Shown: positions 8,411-16,750 of the stretch, in pieces
Position numbering within the stretch: position 1 is the stretch's first letter
Layout of the letters: every line of letters begins with the position of its first letter
NCBI RefSeq assembly: GCF_000766945.1
Contig: NZ_KN266207.1
Coordinates: 1,016,412-1,080,411 of the forward strand
DNA from: Cellvibrio mixtus subsp. mixtus J3-8
GTDB taxonomy: Bacteria > Pseudomonadota > Gammaproteobacteria > Pseudomonadales > Cellvibrionaceae
Direction of reading: 5' to 3'
DNA: 64,000 bases
Position numbers and translations under genes: made by a program
Notes under the pieces: model-generated
Databases searched by the model: none
Told to the model about the DNA's origin: nothing
What the model saw: only the letters and a program-made list of their open reading frames with translations

Positions 8411-8788
8411 TTAAAAATCTTTCCTGTAAGACGCCCAGCAGTATTCATTTTCCCAAAGTTTTACCGTGAAAGATCCGGTTCCGGGAGGATTAATCGCTAC
8501 CAATAATTTTTCACTGATAATACGGCTGAAATGTTCAATGCTTGGGTTAAGGCCAGCGAATTCCGGTTTTTCATTGAGCAGTGAGTCGCGAAAGTAAGCA
8601 ATGGTGTTATTTAAAGCCGCTTCAATTTCTACAATATCCACTAAATAACCGTGCTTATCCAACTGGGTACTTTCGATGATAACTTCGGCGATAAAATGAT
8701 GCGCATGGGGAAAATTTTCAGAACCCCAATCGCCGCCAACCAGAAAATGATTGGCAATAAAGTCTCGTCTTACGGCTACGCTGTACAT
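8411..8788 (-). CDS. 6-pyruvoyl-tetrahydropterin synthase / QueD-fold protein with Glu in place of the catalytic Cys
   Basis: A 125-residue T-fold protein. Zinc ligands are His14 (ANHF), His28 and His30 (HAHH), and the C-terminal acid is in LWENEYCWASY. The NPSIEHFSRIISE segment matches the family's conserved NP-T-x-E-x2 helix. In QueD and PTPS a catalytic Cys sits four residues before the first His of HGH; here that place is Glu24 (SENFPHAHH). This is therefore unlikely to be an ordinary QueD. Glu replacements are known in PTPS-III enzymes that make 6-hydroxymethyl-dihydropterin, although with slightly different spacing. It lies 31 bases downstream of the MDR dehydrogenase gene, as part of a pterin- or riboflavin-like gene set. 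Confidence 0.8.
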   Translation of the reverse strand: MYSVAVRRDFIANHFLVGGDWGSENFPHAHHFIAEVIIESTQLDKHGYLVDIVEIEAALNNTIAYFRDSLLNEKPEFAGLNPSIEHFSRIISEKLLVAINPPGTGSFTVKLWENEYCWASYRKDF

Positions 8789-8819
8789 AATAGTTCCCGA
8801 TTAATTTTTTAACTTGATA

Positions 8820-9836
8820 TTAGTAAACAAACAACGCCTGGATTAGCGCTTCAGGTTGTTGATCCAATTGTTGATAAATCATTTGCGCTTGCACAAGTGT
8901 TGAACGCTGCGAAATAAAGCGCGATGGTTTAATGCGGCGGATCATATCCCAGGTAACATCAAAGCGGCGTGCCTTATCCCAACGTCCGGATAAATCCGGT
9001 GCAATACTGCTCACCTGGCTGGTAATTATTTGCAGGCGATTGCGATGCGCCGCGCCGCCTAAATAAACCGGTGCAGATTTAACGCCATACCAACTGCCGA
9101 TAACAATACGACTGTGGAATCCACTTAAGTCAATTGCAAGGTTCAATGCCTCCGGCACACCGGTTAGCTCATAAATCAGATCGGCGCCCTGCACGGCATT
9201 CAAATGCGTTTGCTGTGCGATCCGCTCGTGATCAATAAGCGGATCAAATGTGTTTGCGCCGAATTTTTCTGCATGTTCGCGGCGCAATGGCCATTTGTCG
9301 GCTACGAGCAAATCCGTTAACGGCAATTGCCCCAGCAAACTGGTGAGTAACAAGCCAACAATGCCCTGCCCTAACACCACTACACGCTCACCCAGCAACG
9401 GTTTTCCATCGTGAATAAGATTTACGGCGGTTTCCATATTCGCGAGGAACACTGCATCTTCCGCAGCAATATCAGTGGGAATAATAATTACATTTTCAAT
9501 ACGGCTAACAAAATGACTGGCATGAGGTTGAAATGCAAAGACATTTTTCCCCAACCAGGATTCATCGACACCAGCGCCTGACTGAATCACTTTGCCAACG
9601 CTGGCGTAGCCATATTGCAAGGGATAACCTTGTTGCTGCAAATTTTCTATCGTGGCATCCAGCGCGATTTCCGCTGGCAATTGCCCGCGATAAACCAGCA
9701 TTTCTGTTCCGGCACTAATCGCCGAGCAAATCACTTCAACCAACAATTCACCGGCGGCGGGTTTGGAAATTTGTTGTTCGCGAATTTCCAATTGATGGGG
9801 ACCAGTGAACCAGAGTTGTTGCGCGCTATTTTTCAT
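8820..9836 (-). CDS. MDR-family (zinc-type) alcohol dehydrogenase-like protein
   Basis: A 338-residue medium-chain dehydrogenase/reductase. The N-terminal GroES-like domain has a CSAISAGTEMLVYRGQ segment resembling the BchC-type subgroup. The Rossmann domain has GQGIVG near 180 for NAD(P)H. The usual Cys/His/Glu zinc set and the structural four-Cys lobe are not evident, so a zinc-independent mechanism is possible. Its first four bases overlap the end of the RibD-like gene (ATGA), so the two are translationally coupled. The likely job is an oxidation or reduction of a side-chain hydroxyl in the same pathway as its neighbours. The substrate is unknown. Confidence 0.78.
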   Translation of the reverse strand: MKNSAQQLWFTGPHQLEIREQQISKPAAGELLVEVICSAISAGTEMLVYRGQLPAEIALDATIENLQQQGYPLQYGYASVGKVIQSGAGVDESWLGKNVFAFQPHASHFVSRIENVIIIPTDIAAEDAVFLANMETAVNLIHDGKPLLGERVVVLGQGIVGLLLTSLLGQLPLTDLLVADKWPLRREHAEKFGANTFDPLIDHERIAQQTHLNAVQGADLIYELTGVPEALNLAIDLSGFHSRIVIGSWYGVKSAPVYLGGAAHRNRLQIITSQVSSIAPDLSGRWDKARRFDVTWDMIRRIKPSRFISQRSTLVQAQMIYQQLDQQPEALIQALFVY

Positions 9837-10546
9837 TCGGCACCTTTGCGATAATCCAGTGTGCCCCAGAGAATCAAGTCATCACCGAGACGCTCACTGT
9901 GAAATGGATTTATCGCGGGCAAATCCACGCGCGCATTGATTTCCAAATCACCCACCGCTTTATAACCGCCCACAATTCGCGGAACGAGTGTGATTACAAC
10001 CGCGTCCACCAATTGCGCTTTCAAAAAAGCCGTGATGACATGGGCACCACCTTCCACCATCAAATGCCGGATGCCTTTTTCATAAAGCAGCGCCAGTGCA
10101 TTTTTCAAACAGACACGGCCATCGCTACCCGGTTGCGACTGGCAAATTTCGATACCATCCTGGTTTGGCCATTCACTTTCCTGTGTGGTTAAAATCCAGC
10201 AAGGTTTTTCAGTGCATTGACGTAAGCGCGCATCACTGGGCATACGTAATTGACTGTCCAATACAATCGGTTGCGGATTACTACCGGTCCAATGCCGCAC
10301 ATTTAATTGCGGATCGTCACTCAACACAGTGCCGATACCGACCAAAATACCATCATGCATGCTACGCAATTGATGGGTTAAACGCAGGGATTCACTCCCG
10401 CTCAGCGCCATCGGCTCGGACGAACGCAGGGCAATACTGCCATCCAGACTCTGGGCATAGCTGAGCGTGACGAAAGGTCGATTGGCGGGAGACAGGGATT
10501 TTTGCGCACCGGTTAACCAGTGTTCGATAGTGTTATTCAGATTCAT
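9833..10546 (-). CDS. Stand-alone RibD C-terminal (pyrimidine reductase / DHFR-like) domain protein
   Basis: A 237-residue protein corresponding to the reductase half of RibD, without the N-terminal zinc deaminase domain. The motifs are VTLSYAQSLDGSIA near 28-40, GILVGIGTVLSDDPQLNVR near 70-88, and LMVEGGAHVITAFL near 165-178 followed by VVITLVPRIVGG. The family reduces the ribosyl group of a diaminopyrimidine with NADPH in riboflavin synthesis. A separate copy beside a PTPS-fold gene suggests a paralogue with another substrate. It is first in its minus-strand operon and faces the glycosyltransferase gene across 127 bases. The ATG beginning MNLNNT was chosen; a GTG nine bases upstream is possible. 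Confidence 0.85.
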   Translation of the reverse strand: MNLNNTIEHWLTGAQKSLSPANRPFVTLSYAQSLDGSIALRSSEPMALSGSESLRLTHQLRSMHDGILVGIGTVLSDDPQLNVRHWTGSNPQPIVLDSQLRMPSDARLRQCTEKPCWILTTQESEWPNQDGIEICQSQPGSDGRVCLKNALALLYEKGIRHLMVEGGAHVITAFLKAQLVDAVVITLVPRIVGGYKAVGDLEINARVDLPAINPFHSERLGDDLILWGTLDYRKGAE

Positions 10547-10673
10547 GCAGGTCACTGGAATCAGGGCCCGATAAACAGGGCCTTATATTTGTGGTCTTTA
10601 TTGTGTCAGTGATGGTGATCTTAAGGCAGAATTAGCACCTGACTCAACCGCCCTGACACAACTCTCGGATTAA
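10547..10673. promoter_or_regulatory. Shared divergent promoter region
   Basis: 127 bases separate the outward-facing RibD-like and GT4 genes and must hold both promoters. I see no unambiguous -35/-10 pair. The short shared spacer supports co-regulation of the two arms of the locus. Confidence 0.45.
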
Positions 10674-11768
10674 ATGCGAACTGCACCGGCAATGATTGAT
10701 TCCATAACCCCCAATAACAGCACTTTCACTCTGTATTTTGCAGTGCCCGGCAATATTAACAGCCTCACCGGCGGTTATGGGTATGACCGTGAATTAATCA
10801 AAGAGTTGAAAAGCGCTGGCATTCATGTGCAACTGTTATCACTCTCTGCTGAATTTCCTGCGCCCGGTTCCACGGCGTTAGTAGACGCAGCAACAATATT
10901 TGCCAACCTTCCGGACGGAGCGATAGTGATTGCGGATGGCCTGGCCTTTGGCGTTATGGATGAAATCGCCACACGCGAATCGCAGCGATTAACTCTTGTT
11001 GCTTTGTGCCATCATCCCCTGGCGCTGGAAACCGGTATTAGCGCGAAGCAATCAAATGCATTAAAAATTTCCGAAACCCGCGCACTGGCCGCAGCAAAAG
11101 CGGTAATTGTTACCAGTGCCATGACGGGCAGAATTATTGCGCGTGATTTTGCAGTTGCTCCGGAAAAAATTATTCTTGCCTGTCCGGGGACCCGGGCACA
11201 AGTGTTTGCGCCGGGCAATCATCCCATCCCGCAATTACTCACGGTCGCTACGCTGACAAAACGTAAAGGCCACGATGTATTAATCAATGCGCTTGCACGA
11301 ATCGCGCATTTACACTGGCATGCACGGTTTGTTGGCGGAGCGGGATTTGATCCGTTGTGGGTTGCGCATCTACAACAGTTGGTGCAACAACATAATCTCG
11401 AGCAACGTATTACCTTCGTCGGCAATGTTGACGATATTTCCATTGAGTTTTCCAATGCTGACGCATTTGTATTACCTTCACATTTTGAAGGCTACGGAAT
11501 GGCCTTCGCCGAAGCGCTCTCGTTTGGATTGCCGGTTATCGCCACCAACGCAGGTGCTGTACCGGATCTTGTTCCAGCGAATGCAGGAATTTTAATTTCA
11601 CCGGGTGATGTTGATGCTTTAACAAAAGCACTTGAACAATTACTGACAAATCCTGATTATCGCCAGCAACTGCAAGCAGGCGCGCAACAGGCTGCAACCA
11701 CACTGCCCACCTGGGCAGATTGTGCAAATAGTATTATCGATTTAATTATTCGTTTGAGGAATGTATGA
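10674..11768 (+). CDS. GT4-family glycosyltransferase
   Basis: A 364-residue GT-B fold enzyme. The N-terminal acceptor domain contains a GGYGYDRELIKEL segment typical of GT4. The C-terminal donor domain has TVATLTKRKGHDVLI, FVGNVDDISIEFSNADAFVLPS and the E-x7-E signature HFEGYGMAFAEALSFGLPVIAT near 265-285. Donor and acceptor cannot be read from sequence; members usually take UDP- or GDP-sugars. There are no membrane segments, so the acceptor is probably soluble or at the membrane surface. It overlaps the methyltransferase gene by four bases and is divergent from the RibD/MDR/PTPS arm, which suggests glycosylation of the same product. Confidence 0.85.
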   Translation: MRTAPAMIDSITPNNSTFTLYFAVPGNINSLTGGYGYDRELIKELKSAGIHVQLLSLSAEFPAPGSTALVDAATIFANLPDGAIVIADGLAFGVMDEIATRESQRLTLVALCHHPLALETGISAKQSNALKISETRALAAAKAVIVTSAMTGRIIARDFAVAPEKIILACPGTRAQVFAPGNHPIPQLLTVATLTKRKGHDVLINALARIAHLHWHARFVGGAGFDPLWVAHLQQLVQQHNLEQRITFVGNVDDISIEFSNADAFVLPSHFEGYGMAFAEALSFGLPVIATNAGAVPDLVPANAGILISPGDVDALTKALEQLLTNPDYRQQLQAGAQQAATTLPTWADCANSIIDLIIRLRNV

Positions 11769-12577
11769 GTAGCTTTTCCATCGCCTGGCTGGATTTACGT
11801 GAACCCGCCGATTTTTCTGCGCGCGATAAATCATTGGTAAATCATGCGCTGAATTGGCTCGGACAAAAAGAAGATCCCATTTCACCAGACCGTATATTGG
11901 TTGATCTGGGCTCGGGCACCGGTTCAACGTTGCGTGCACTCACCAAACTCGGCGCCAGTAATTTTGTATGGCGCCTGGTGGATCTGGATGGAAAATTATT
12001 GGATGAAGCGCTTAAACGCCATGGCAAGCAATTATTGATTGAAGATTATCAAGCCGATTTAACGGTCGTAAATGAATTGCCCTTGACCGGCGCCAATATT
12101 GTTACTGCATCCGCATTATTTGATTTGGCCTCGCGCGAATTTTGCGATGCATTAATTGCGCGTATCGATTCACGCAAAACAGCTATTTATGCGGCACTCA
12201 ATTACGATGGAACTACACAGTGGTCGCCACAACATCCGTTGGATGAAGCGGTATTAGCGGCATTTAATAAAGACCAGTTACGCGATAAGGGCTTCGGCCC
12301 TGCCCTTGGCCCGGCAGCGACGGCGTATTTAAAAACACAACTGGAAAACGCAGGTTATACAGTACAAATCGCCGCCAGCCCATGGCAACTACATGGCCAG
12401 CAACAGCAACTGGTTGAAGCGTTAATTGATGGAGTAGCCAATGCCGTCGCGCACGATTACGGTATCGATCAAAACGCGTTAGACGAATGGAAACAATTCC
12501 GTTTGCAACATGCCGCTACCGGAAACTGCACTATCGGCCATTGGGATTTATTAGCGCTACCGGCGACCAAATCCTGA
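11765..12577 (+). CDS. Class I SAM-dependent methyltransferase
   Basis: A 270-residue protein with a Rossmann-type SAM-binding motif ILVDLGSGTGSTLRAL near 45-60. An acidic residue follows in WRLVDLDGKLLDEA, then ANIVTASALFDLAS at the motif IV position. The acceptor cannot be assigned. It is translationally coupled to the GT4 gene (ATGA overlap), so a methylated, glycosylated small molecule is a reasonable guess for the locus product. It ends 22 bases before the convergent LTA-synthase-like gene. Confidence 0.8.
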   Translation: MSSFSIAWLDLREPADFSARDKSLVNHALNWLGQKEDPISPDRILVDLGSGTGSTLRALTKLGASNFVWRLVDLDGKLLDEALKRHGKQLLIEDYQADLTVVNELPLTGANIVTASALFDLASREFCDALIARIDSRKTAIYAALNYDGTTQWSPQHPLDEAVLAAFNKDQLRDKGFGPALGPAATAYLKTQLENAGYTVQIAASPWQLHGQQQQLVEALIDGVANAVAHDYGIDQNALDEWKQFRLQHAATGNCTIGHWDLLALPATKS

Positions 12578-12599
12578 TTAACAGGCTAATGAATTACAA

Positions 12600-14192
12600 T
12601 CAGGGTGCGGAAAACGTAGTAATAAAACGCTCACGCACCTGATCCATTGTCCATACCGGACCTGTATCAGCCGGGATCATTCCCTCTGCCCAATTCCAGC
12701 CGGCAATAGCATCAAGGATGTTGGGATCGCGCGCAAAAAAATGCACGGGTACATCGCGATTATCACTGTCGCCGGTTACCAGGGGCGCTGGCTGATGATC
12801 GCCAAATGCCATTACTACCAAATTCTCATCACCGTACTTCAGCACATAATCAACCACGGTCTGCAAGGTATATTCAATAGATAAACGGAATTGTAAACGA
12901 ATGCGTTCAGGATTTTTCCACACTGTTTCCGGGCTATCGCCACGCGTGGCTTGCTCGTTAAAAATTTCGCCGTTACCAACCAGATTCCAATCCACTAATT
13001 CCGGCACCGGCGTCCAGGGCGCGTGGGAGGAAATCAATGCAATTTCTGCCATTACCGGCGAACGATTTTCAGGCCGCAATTCATGACGTTGAAATGCCGC
13101 TAACGTAAATTGATCCGGCATGGTAATCCAGTTAAATGGTTTGCCCTCATAGCCAAGGTTGTAAGCGTGATAAATATGGTCGTAACCATAATAATTACCC
13201 TCCGGCCACGCCAGGGTTATGGCTGGCATCACACCAACCGCGCGCCAACCGGCGCGATGAAATAAGCGGTTTAACGATTCGCGCTTGCTCATCACCAATG
13301 AATCGTAACGAACTTGCGAATTTACCCATAAACCGGACATGGCAGTGCCGTGGGCTAACCAGCTTAATCCACCCACTGTTGGCGATGTAAAATACGCGCT
13401 ACGCACACCGATTCCAGCCGCTTGCAATTGTTCAGCTTGCGCTTGCAGTAACGGCCGAATGTGTTCAGAAAATTCCGGTTTATCCAGCGCTGTACGCCCG
13501 TACGACTCCATAAAAATAATCAATACATCTTTGCCCTGCAGCGTTTGAAATAAACCTTGATCAGGTATTTTTGCCTCATCACTTTGTGCCAGCAGTTGCT
13601 CGAAATCCTTCATGTCGTTAATGCTATTGCGAGTATTGGTAACATGCATTGCAAGCTGGTCATAAAATTGTGTGGATAAGCGCGGTGAACCTGCCCACCA
13701 CAATGCGCCCCAGATACACACTAATACCAGCAGCGAAATCACACCGGCTTTTGGCTGGATTGTCAGGAGTTTACGTACGCGTTCCATTAATAAAAATGCC
13801 AGTACAATAATGGCCAGTGAAACCACAACCAGCATTGCAACAATCAACACTGCCGCAAACTTTCCCACCGCACCATTTAATAAATCCTTGCCATTCACCA
13901 ACAAATAAGCATCAAAGATAGGGTTAAACGGACGCGCAAAAATATTGAAGGTTGCCATATCGGCAATTTTGAAAATCAATCCTACAGCAAGCAAGCTCGC
14001 CGCTAACCAACGCAAGACTTTCCCCACTGATCCGGGGATCAGCAATAACAGGCCCAATAGTAAAAATTCGAGGGGAAAACGAAAAAAGCTATCAAGGTAA
14101 ATATCCGATAAACGATTGGGAATAACCAATACAACGAATATCACAAGCAGAGCAATAACATTACGGAAGAACGAGAATATTTTTCGGGTCAT
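12600..14192 (-). CDS. LTA-synthase / sulfatase-like membrane phosphotransferase
   Basis: A 530-residue protein with about five N-terminal transmembrane segments and a large periplasmic alkaline-phosphatase-fold domain. The metal-site elements are LIIFMESYGRTA (Glu), SPTVGGLSWLAHGT (position of the catalytic Thr) and AFGDHQPAPLV (Asp-His). Gram-positive relatives polymerise glycerol phosphate. Gram-negative relatives transfer phosphoglycerol or phosphoethanolamine to periplasmic glucans or lipid A, so an envelope-modifying role is likely. The start chosen is the ATG of MTRKIF; the longer reading would use a TTG. The downstream end faces the methyltransferase gene. Confidence 0.78.
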   Translation of the reverse strand: MTRKIFSFFRNVIALLVIFVVLVIPNRLSDIYLDSFFRFPLEFLLLGLLLLIPGSVGKVLRWLAASLLAVGLIFKIADMATFNIFARPFNPIFDAYLLVNGKDLLNGAVGKFAAVLIVAMLVVVSLAIIVLAFLLMERVRKLLTIQPKAGVISLLVLVCIWGALWWAGSPRLSTQFYDQLAMHVTNTRNSINDMKDFEQLLAQSDEAKIPDQGLFQTLQGKDVLIIFMESYGRTALDKPEFSEHIRPLLQAQAEQLQAAGIGVRSAYFTSPTVGGLSWLAHGTAMSGLWVNSQVRYDSLVMSKRESLNRLFHRAGWRAVGVMPAITLAWPEGNYYGYDHIYHAYNLGYEGKPFNWITMPDQFTLAAFQRHELRPENRSPVMAEIALISSHAPWTPVPELVDWNLVGNGEIFNEQATRGDSPETVWKNPERIRLQFRLSIEYTLQTVVDYVLKYGDENLVVMAFGDHQPAPLVTGDSDNRDVPVHFFARDPNILDAIAGWNWAEGMIPADTGPVWTMDQVRERFITTFSAP

Positions 14193-14224
14193 TATTGTTG
14201 TCAAATTGCTAGCGGGTTAACTAC

Positions 14225-14932
14225 TTAGTCACGGGTATACCAATCATCGCGATAGGTTTTTACCAGCTCGGGATAAAATACGGTCATTACAGTGGCGAGG
14301 ATACCGTTAAGGAAACCTTCGGGAAAGGTGAGCAAGACAAATATCCAGAAATGTTCACGCACCGCCTCAAGCTGGATTTCACTGCCAGTAATGTAAAACA
14401 ACAACCACGAGCACGCACCAATTAGCGAACAACTGATCATTGCGCCAAAAAAACCCACGCCCCAAAAGTAGGTAAACGGGTTTTTAAACTTCCAATGATC
14501 AACCAGCCAGATCATTAACCAGGCCCAACTCGCCGGCACTAATACACTTAAAACAAAATCCACGGGAAATGTGCGCAAATCAAATTGCGCCAGCGCCATA
14601 TCCCAATCCATATTGGCAGTGCGCAATGGCAATTGGAAAATCTCCAGAACGACAAGCGCCCCGCCACCAATCAATAAAGCAAAACTCCATCCGAAAACCA
14701 TAGTGGTAACAATCATCATCAACGGATGTATGGCAATTGCGCTCCATACCGAAACCTGTAATAACCAGATAATCGCCAATCCTAATATCGCCGCAAAAAA
14801 AGCGTGTTGGCGCAGTGACTCTGTCAATAGCATACGCCAGGGAGCCGTGATCGCCGCGATAAGTAATGCCGGGCTGGCAATGGCACAACTGGTCCAGAAC
14901 AAGTTGGCGCCGGGAGCGAAAAGCAGGTTCAT
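14225..14932 (-). CDS. CbiM-like energy-coupling-factor permease homologue (COG3235 type)
   Basis: A 235-residue protein with about six to seven transmembrane segments. The overall layout, with conserved polar positions in IAIHPLMMIVTTMVFG and FPEGFLNGILATVM, resembles the CbiM/ECF permease relatives found alone in gammaproteobacteria. No ECF ATPase or CbiQ partner is nearby, so active metal transport by a standard ECF complex is not supported. It begins six bases after the HIT gene stop and is followed by the LTA-synthase-like gene. Assignment is by general resemblance and is moderate. Confidence 0.55.
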   Translation of the reverse strand: MNLLFAPGANLFWTSCAIASPALLIAAITAPWRMLLTESLRQHAFFAAILGLAIIWLLQVSVWSAIAIHPLMMIVTTMVFGWSFALLIGGGALVVLEIFQLPLRTANMDWDMALAQFDLRTFPVDFVLSVLVPASWAWLMIWLVDHWKFKNPFTYFWGVGFFGAMISCSLIGACSWLLFYITGSEIQLEAVREHFWIFVLLTFPEGFLNGILATVMTVFYPELVKTYRDDWYTRD

Positions 14933-14938
14933 GCGGGA

Positions 14939-15358
14939 TTACACGTGTGCTTCCTGGTGACCTTGCGCCTGCAAGGTGGCGCGAATTTTTTCGGCAGTTT
15001 GTTTGAGTACATCACCATCAGCATTTTTGGCGTGATCAAAACTTAAGTCGCCCATATGATCCACTGGCACGATATGAAGATGCGTATGAGGAACTTCCAA
15101 ACCGGCAATCATTAAACCTACACGTTTTGCGGGATAAGCCACTTTCAACGCATTGGCAATTTTATGGCTGACTTGCATCAGGTGCGCAGCAAGATCCAGG
15201 GGCAAATCATTCCAGTGATCAATTTCCTCACGCGGGATTACCAATACGTGCCCCTGACGAATAGGTTGGATAGTCAGTATTGCGATTGCCTTGTCATCCT
15301 TCCAGACAAAATTGCCGGGAATTTTGCCTTCCATAATCAGGGTAAATACGCTTGCCAT
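14939..15358 (-). CDS. HIT-family nucleotide-binding protein
   Basis: A 139-residue soluble protein with the histidine triad PHTHLHIVPVDH (H-x-H-x-H) near residue 92, preceded by QGHVLVIPREEIDHWNDL. The family hydrolyses nucleotide phosphoramidates or dinucleotide polyphosphates, with the middle His acting as nucleophile. Length is normal. It is close to and co-directional with the CbiM-like gene downstream. The exact substrate is unknown. Confidence 0.88.
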   Translation of the reverse strand: MASVFTLIMEGKIPGNFVWKDDKAIAILTIQPIRQGHVLVIPREEIDHWNDLPLDLAAHLMQVSHKIANALKVAYPAKRVGLMIAGLEVPHTHLHIVPVDHMGDLSFDHAKNADGDVLKQTAEKIRATLQAQGHQEAHV

Positions 15359-15389
15359 AAAAACTCCTTACAAAATTGGATAAATAAAA

Positions 15390-16235
15390 TTAATAAACGG
15401 CAATGCCACGCCGCAGTAATTCACGCGCAAGCATTTCGTCAATTTGATGAATGGTTTCATTGTGGAATTCGATATAGGCGACTTTATGTTTTTTATAAAG
15501 CTGTTGCTTTTCAAGTTCGCCGCTGATTACGGCCGCACGATTTTTTTCCTGCGCCAGTTGATCAGCCCAACACTCAATGCATAAATCTGCTTCCGGTAGA
15601 TAAAAATCGGCAATCGCCGATTCCGTATCCCACATTAATAAATAATCGCGCGCATGAACGATGCGCGCCAGATACAACCAGTTATTGATCCGGCGCTGCA
15701 CTGCGTTGTTTACGCGGTGGCCATCCAGCGCCGGTTGCCCATCCAAACCGGGATCGCCCTTAACTTGCAATAATGAAGCGATCAATTCCGCTTCATCCAC
15801 AATCGTTTCAGGCCAGGTGACAAATGGAATCCCGGATTCAGCCTCCTGCTGTTGCCCGCCCAATGATTTACCTTTGGCGCTTAACAGCCAGCCGCGGATA
15901 TGTTTTTTAATCAGGCCTTTTTCGGCGAGCAATAAATTCACCAGGCGCGCGGGAATATCCCATTTATGCGCAAGATTTGTCGCACTGAGTGGCGCCTCAG
16001 GTAAAAGTTTTAATAATGGATGGTGCTGGATGGATTCAGGCCAGGCGATATATTCGCCGTATTTGGGATGATTCACATAAACCCCACCCTCGAATTTTCC
16101 TTTTTCGGTGAGCTGCCAATGATTATCCACTTTGACTATCCAGCCACCGGAGGTCAGCAGAATAAATAGCTCCTTGCTCTCTTTACCCAGCAAGCGCGCT
16201 AAAGCAGTTGTGGAAATGTGTTTTTCTGCCATCAT
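15390..16235 (-). CDS. Hypothetical protein with duplicated winged-helix-like module and a possible PD-(D/E)XK-type C terminus
   Basis: A 281-residue soluble protein. Residues about 24-67 and 100-143 look like two copies of one module: LL-x-GG-W or LL-x-KG-L, then a W-x-L-T/S-x-KGK-x2-GG segment, ending in I/V-x-WPE. This resembles small winged-helix domains. The C terminus has a hydrophobic-Asp210 strand (AIADFYLP), an E-x-W strand (LCIECWADQ, Glu221) and a following Lys243, a layout that could be a nuclease fold. Both readings are pattern-based. Similar proteins occur next to yaiI in related bacteria as far as I recall, without an established function. Confidence 0.55.
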   Translation of the reverse strand: MMAEKHISTTALARLLGKESKELFILLTSGGWIVKVDNHWQLTEKGKFEGGVYVNHPKYGEYIAWPESIQHHPLLKLLPEAPLSATNLAHKWDIPARLVNLLLAEKGLIKKHIRGWLLSAKGKSLGGQQQEAESGIPFVTWPETIVDEAELIASLLQVKGDPGLDGQPALDGHRVNNAVQRRINNWLYLARIVHARDYLLMWDTESAIADFYLPEADLCIECWADQLAQEKNRAAVISGELEKQQLYKKHKVAYIEFHNETIHQIDEMLARELLRRGIAVY

Positions 16236-16282
16236 GCCGATCCTGAATTAAGTTTGGCCATTCTACTGCCTTAGAGAGATTT

Positions 16283-16750
16283 ATGCCTATTTGGGTTGAT
16301 GGTGACGCCTGCCCTAAAGTCGTCAAGGAAATTTTGTTCCGCGCCGCGCACCAGCGGCAAATTCCGCTCACGTTAGTGGCCAATCAATATATTGCGGTGC
16401 CCGCTTCACCTTTTATCAAGAGCTTGCAAGTCAGTAGCGGCTTTGATGTGGCGGATAACTACATCGTCGACTCACTGCAACCCGATGATTTGGTGATCAC
16501 TGCGGATATTCCGCTCGCTGCCGATGCATTAGCCAAAGGTGCTGCCGTCATCAACCCGCGCGGGCAAGAATATACCCGTGAAAATATTGGCGCGCGCCTG
16601 AATATGCGCGATTTTATGGAGACCATGCGTGCCAGCGGCACAATATTGAACGATGGCCCGCTACCCTTCAGCCAGCAAGATCGCCAGTCATTTGCCAATG
16701 CATTGGACCGCTGGATTGCCCGCACCATTGCAGCAAAGCGCAAAATTTAA
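16283..16750 (+). CDS. yaiI: YaiI/YqxD family protein (UPF0178)
   Basis: A 155-residue protein matching the family from end to end. It begins [18 protein letters not shown] and has [17 protein letters not shown] near 72-88, with [13 protein letters not shown] after it. The conserved acidic residues (Asp6, Asp8, and the Asp of TADIPLA) are arranged like the active site of PIN/NYN nucleases. No substrate is established. It is divergent from the hypothetical gene at 15390, with a 47-base shared promoter region. Confidence 0.88.
   Translation: MPIWVDGDACPKVVKEILFRAAHQRQIPLTLVANQYIAVPASPFIKSLQVSSGFDVADNYIVDSLQPDDLVITADIPLAADALAKGAAVINPRGQEYTRENIGARLNMRDFMETMRASGTILNDGPLPFSQQDRQSFANALDRWIARTIAAKRKI

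Noticed and set aside
10096..10464. Open frame antisense to the RibD-like gene
   Set aside because: It is His/Arg/Tyr-rich, has no recognisable domain, and is fully covered by a clear gene.
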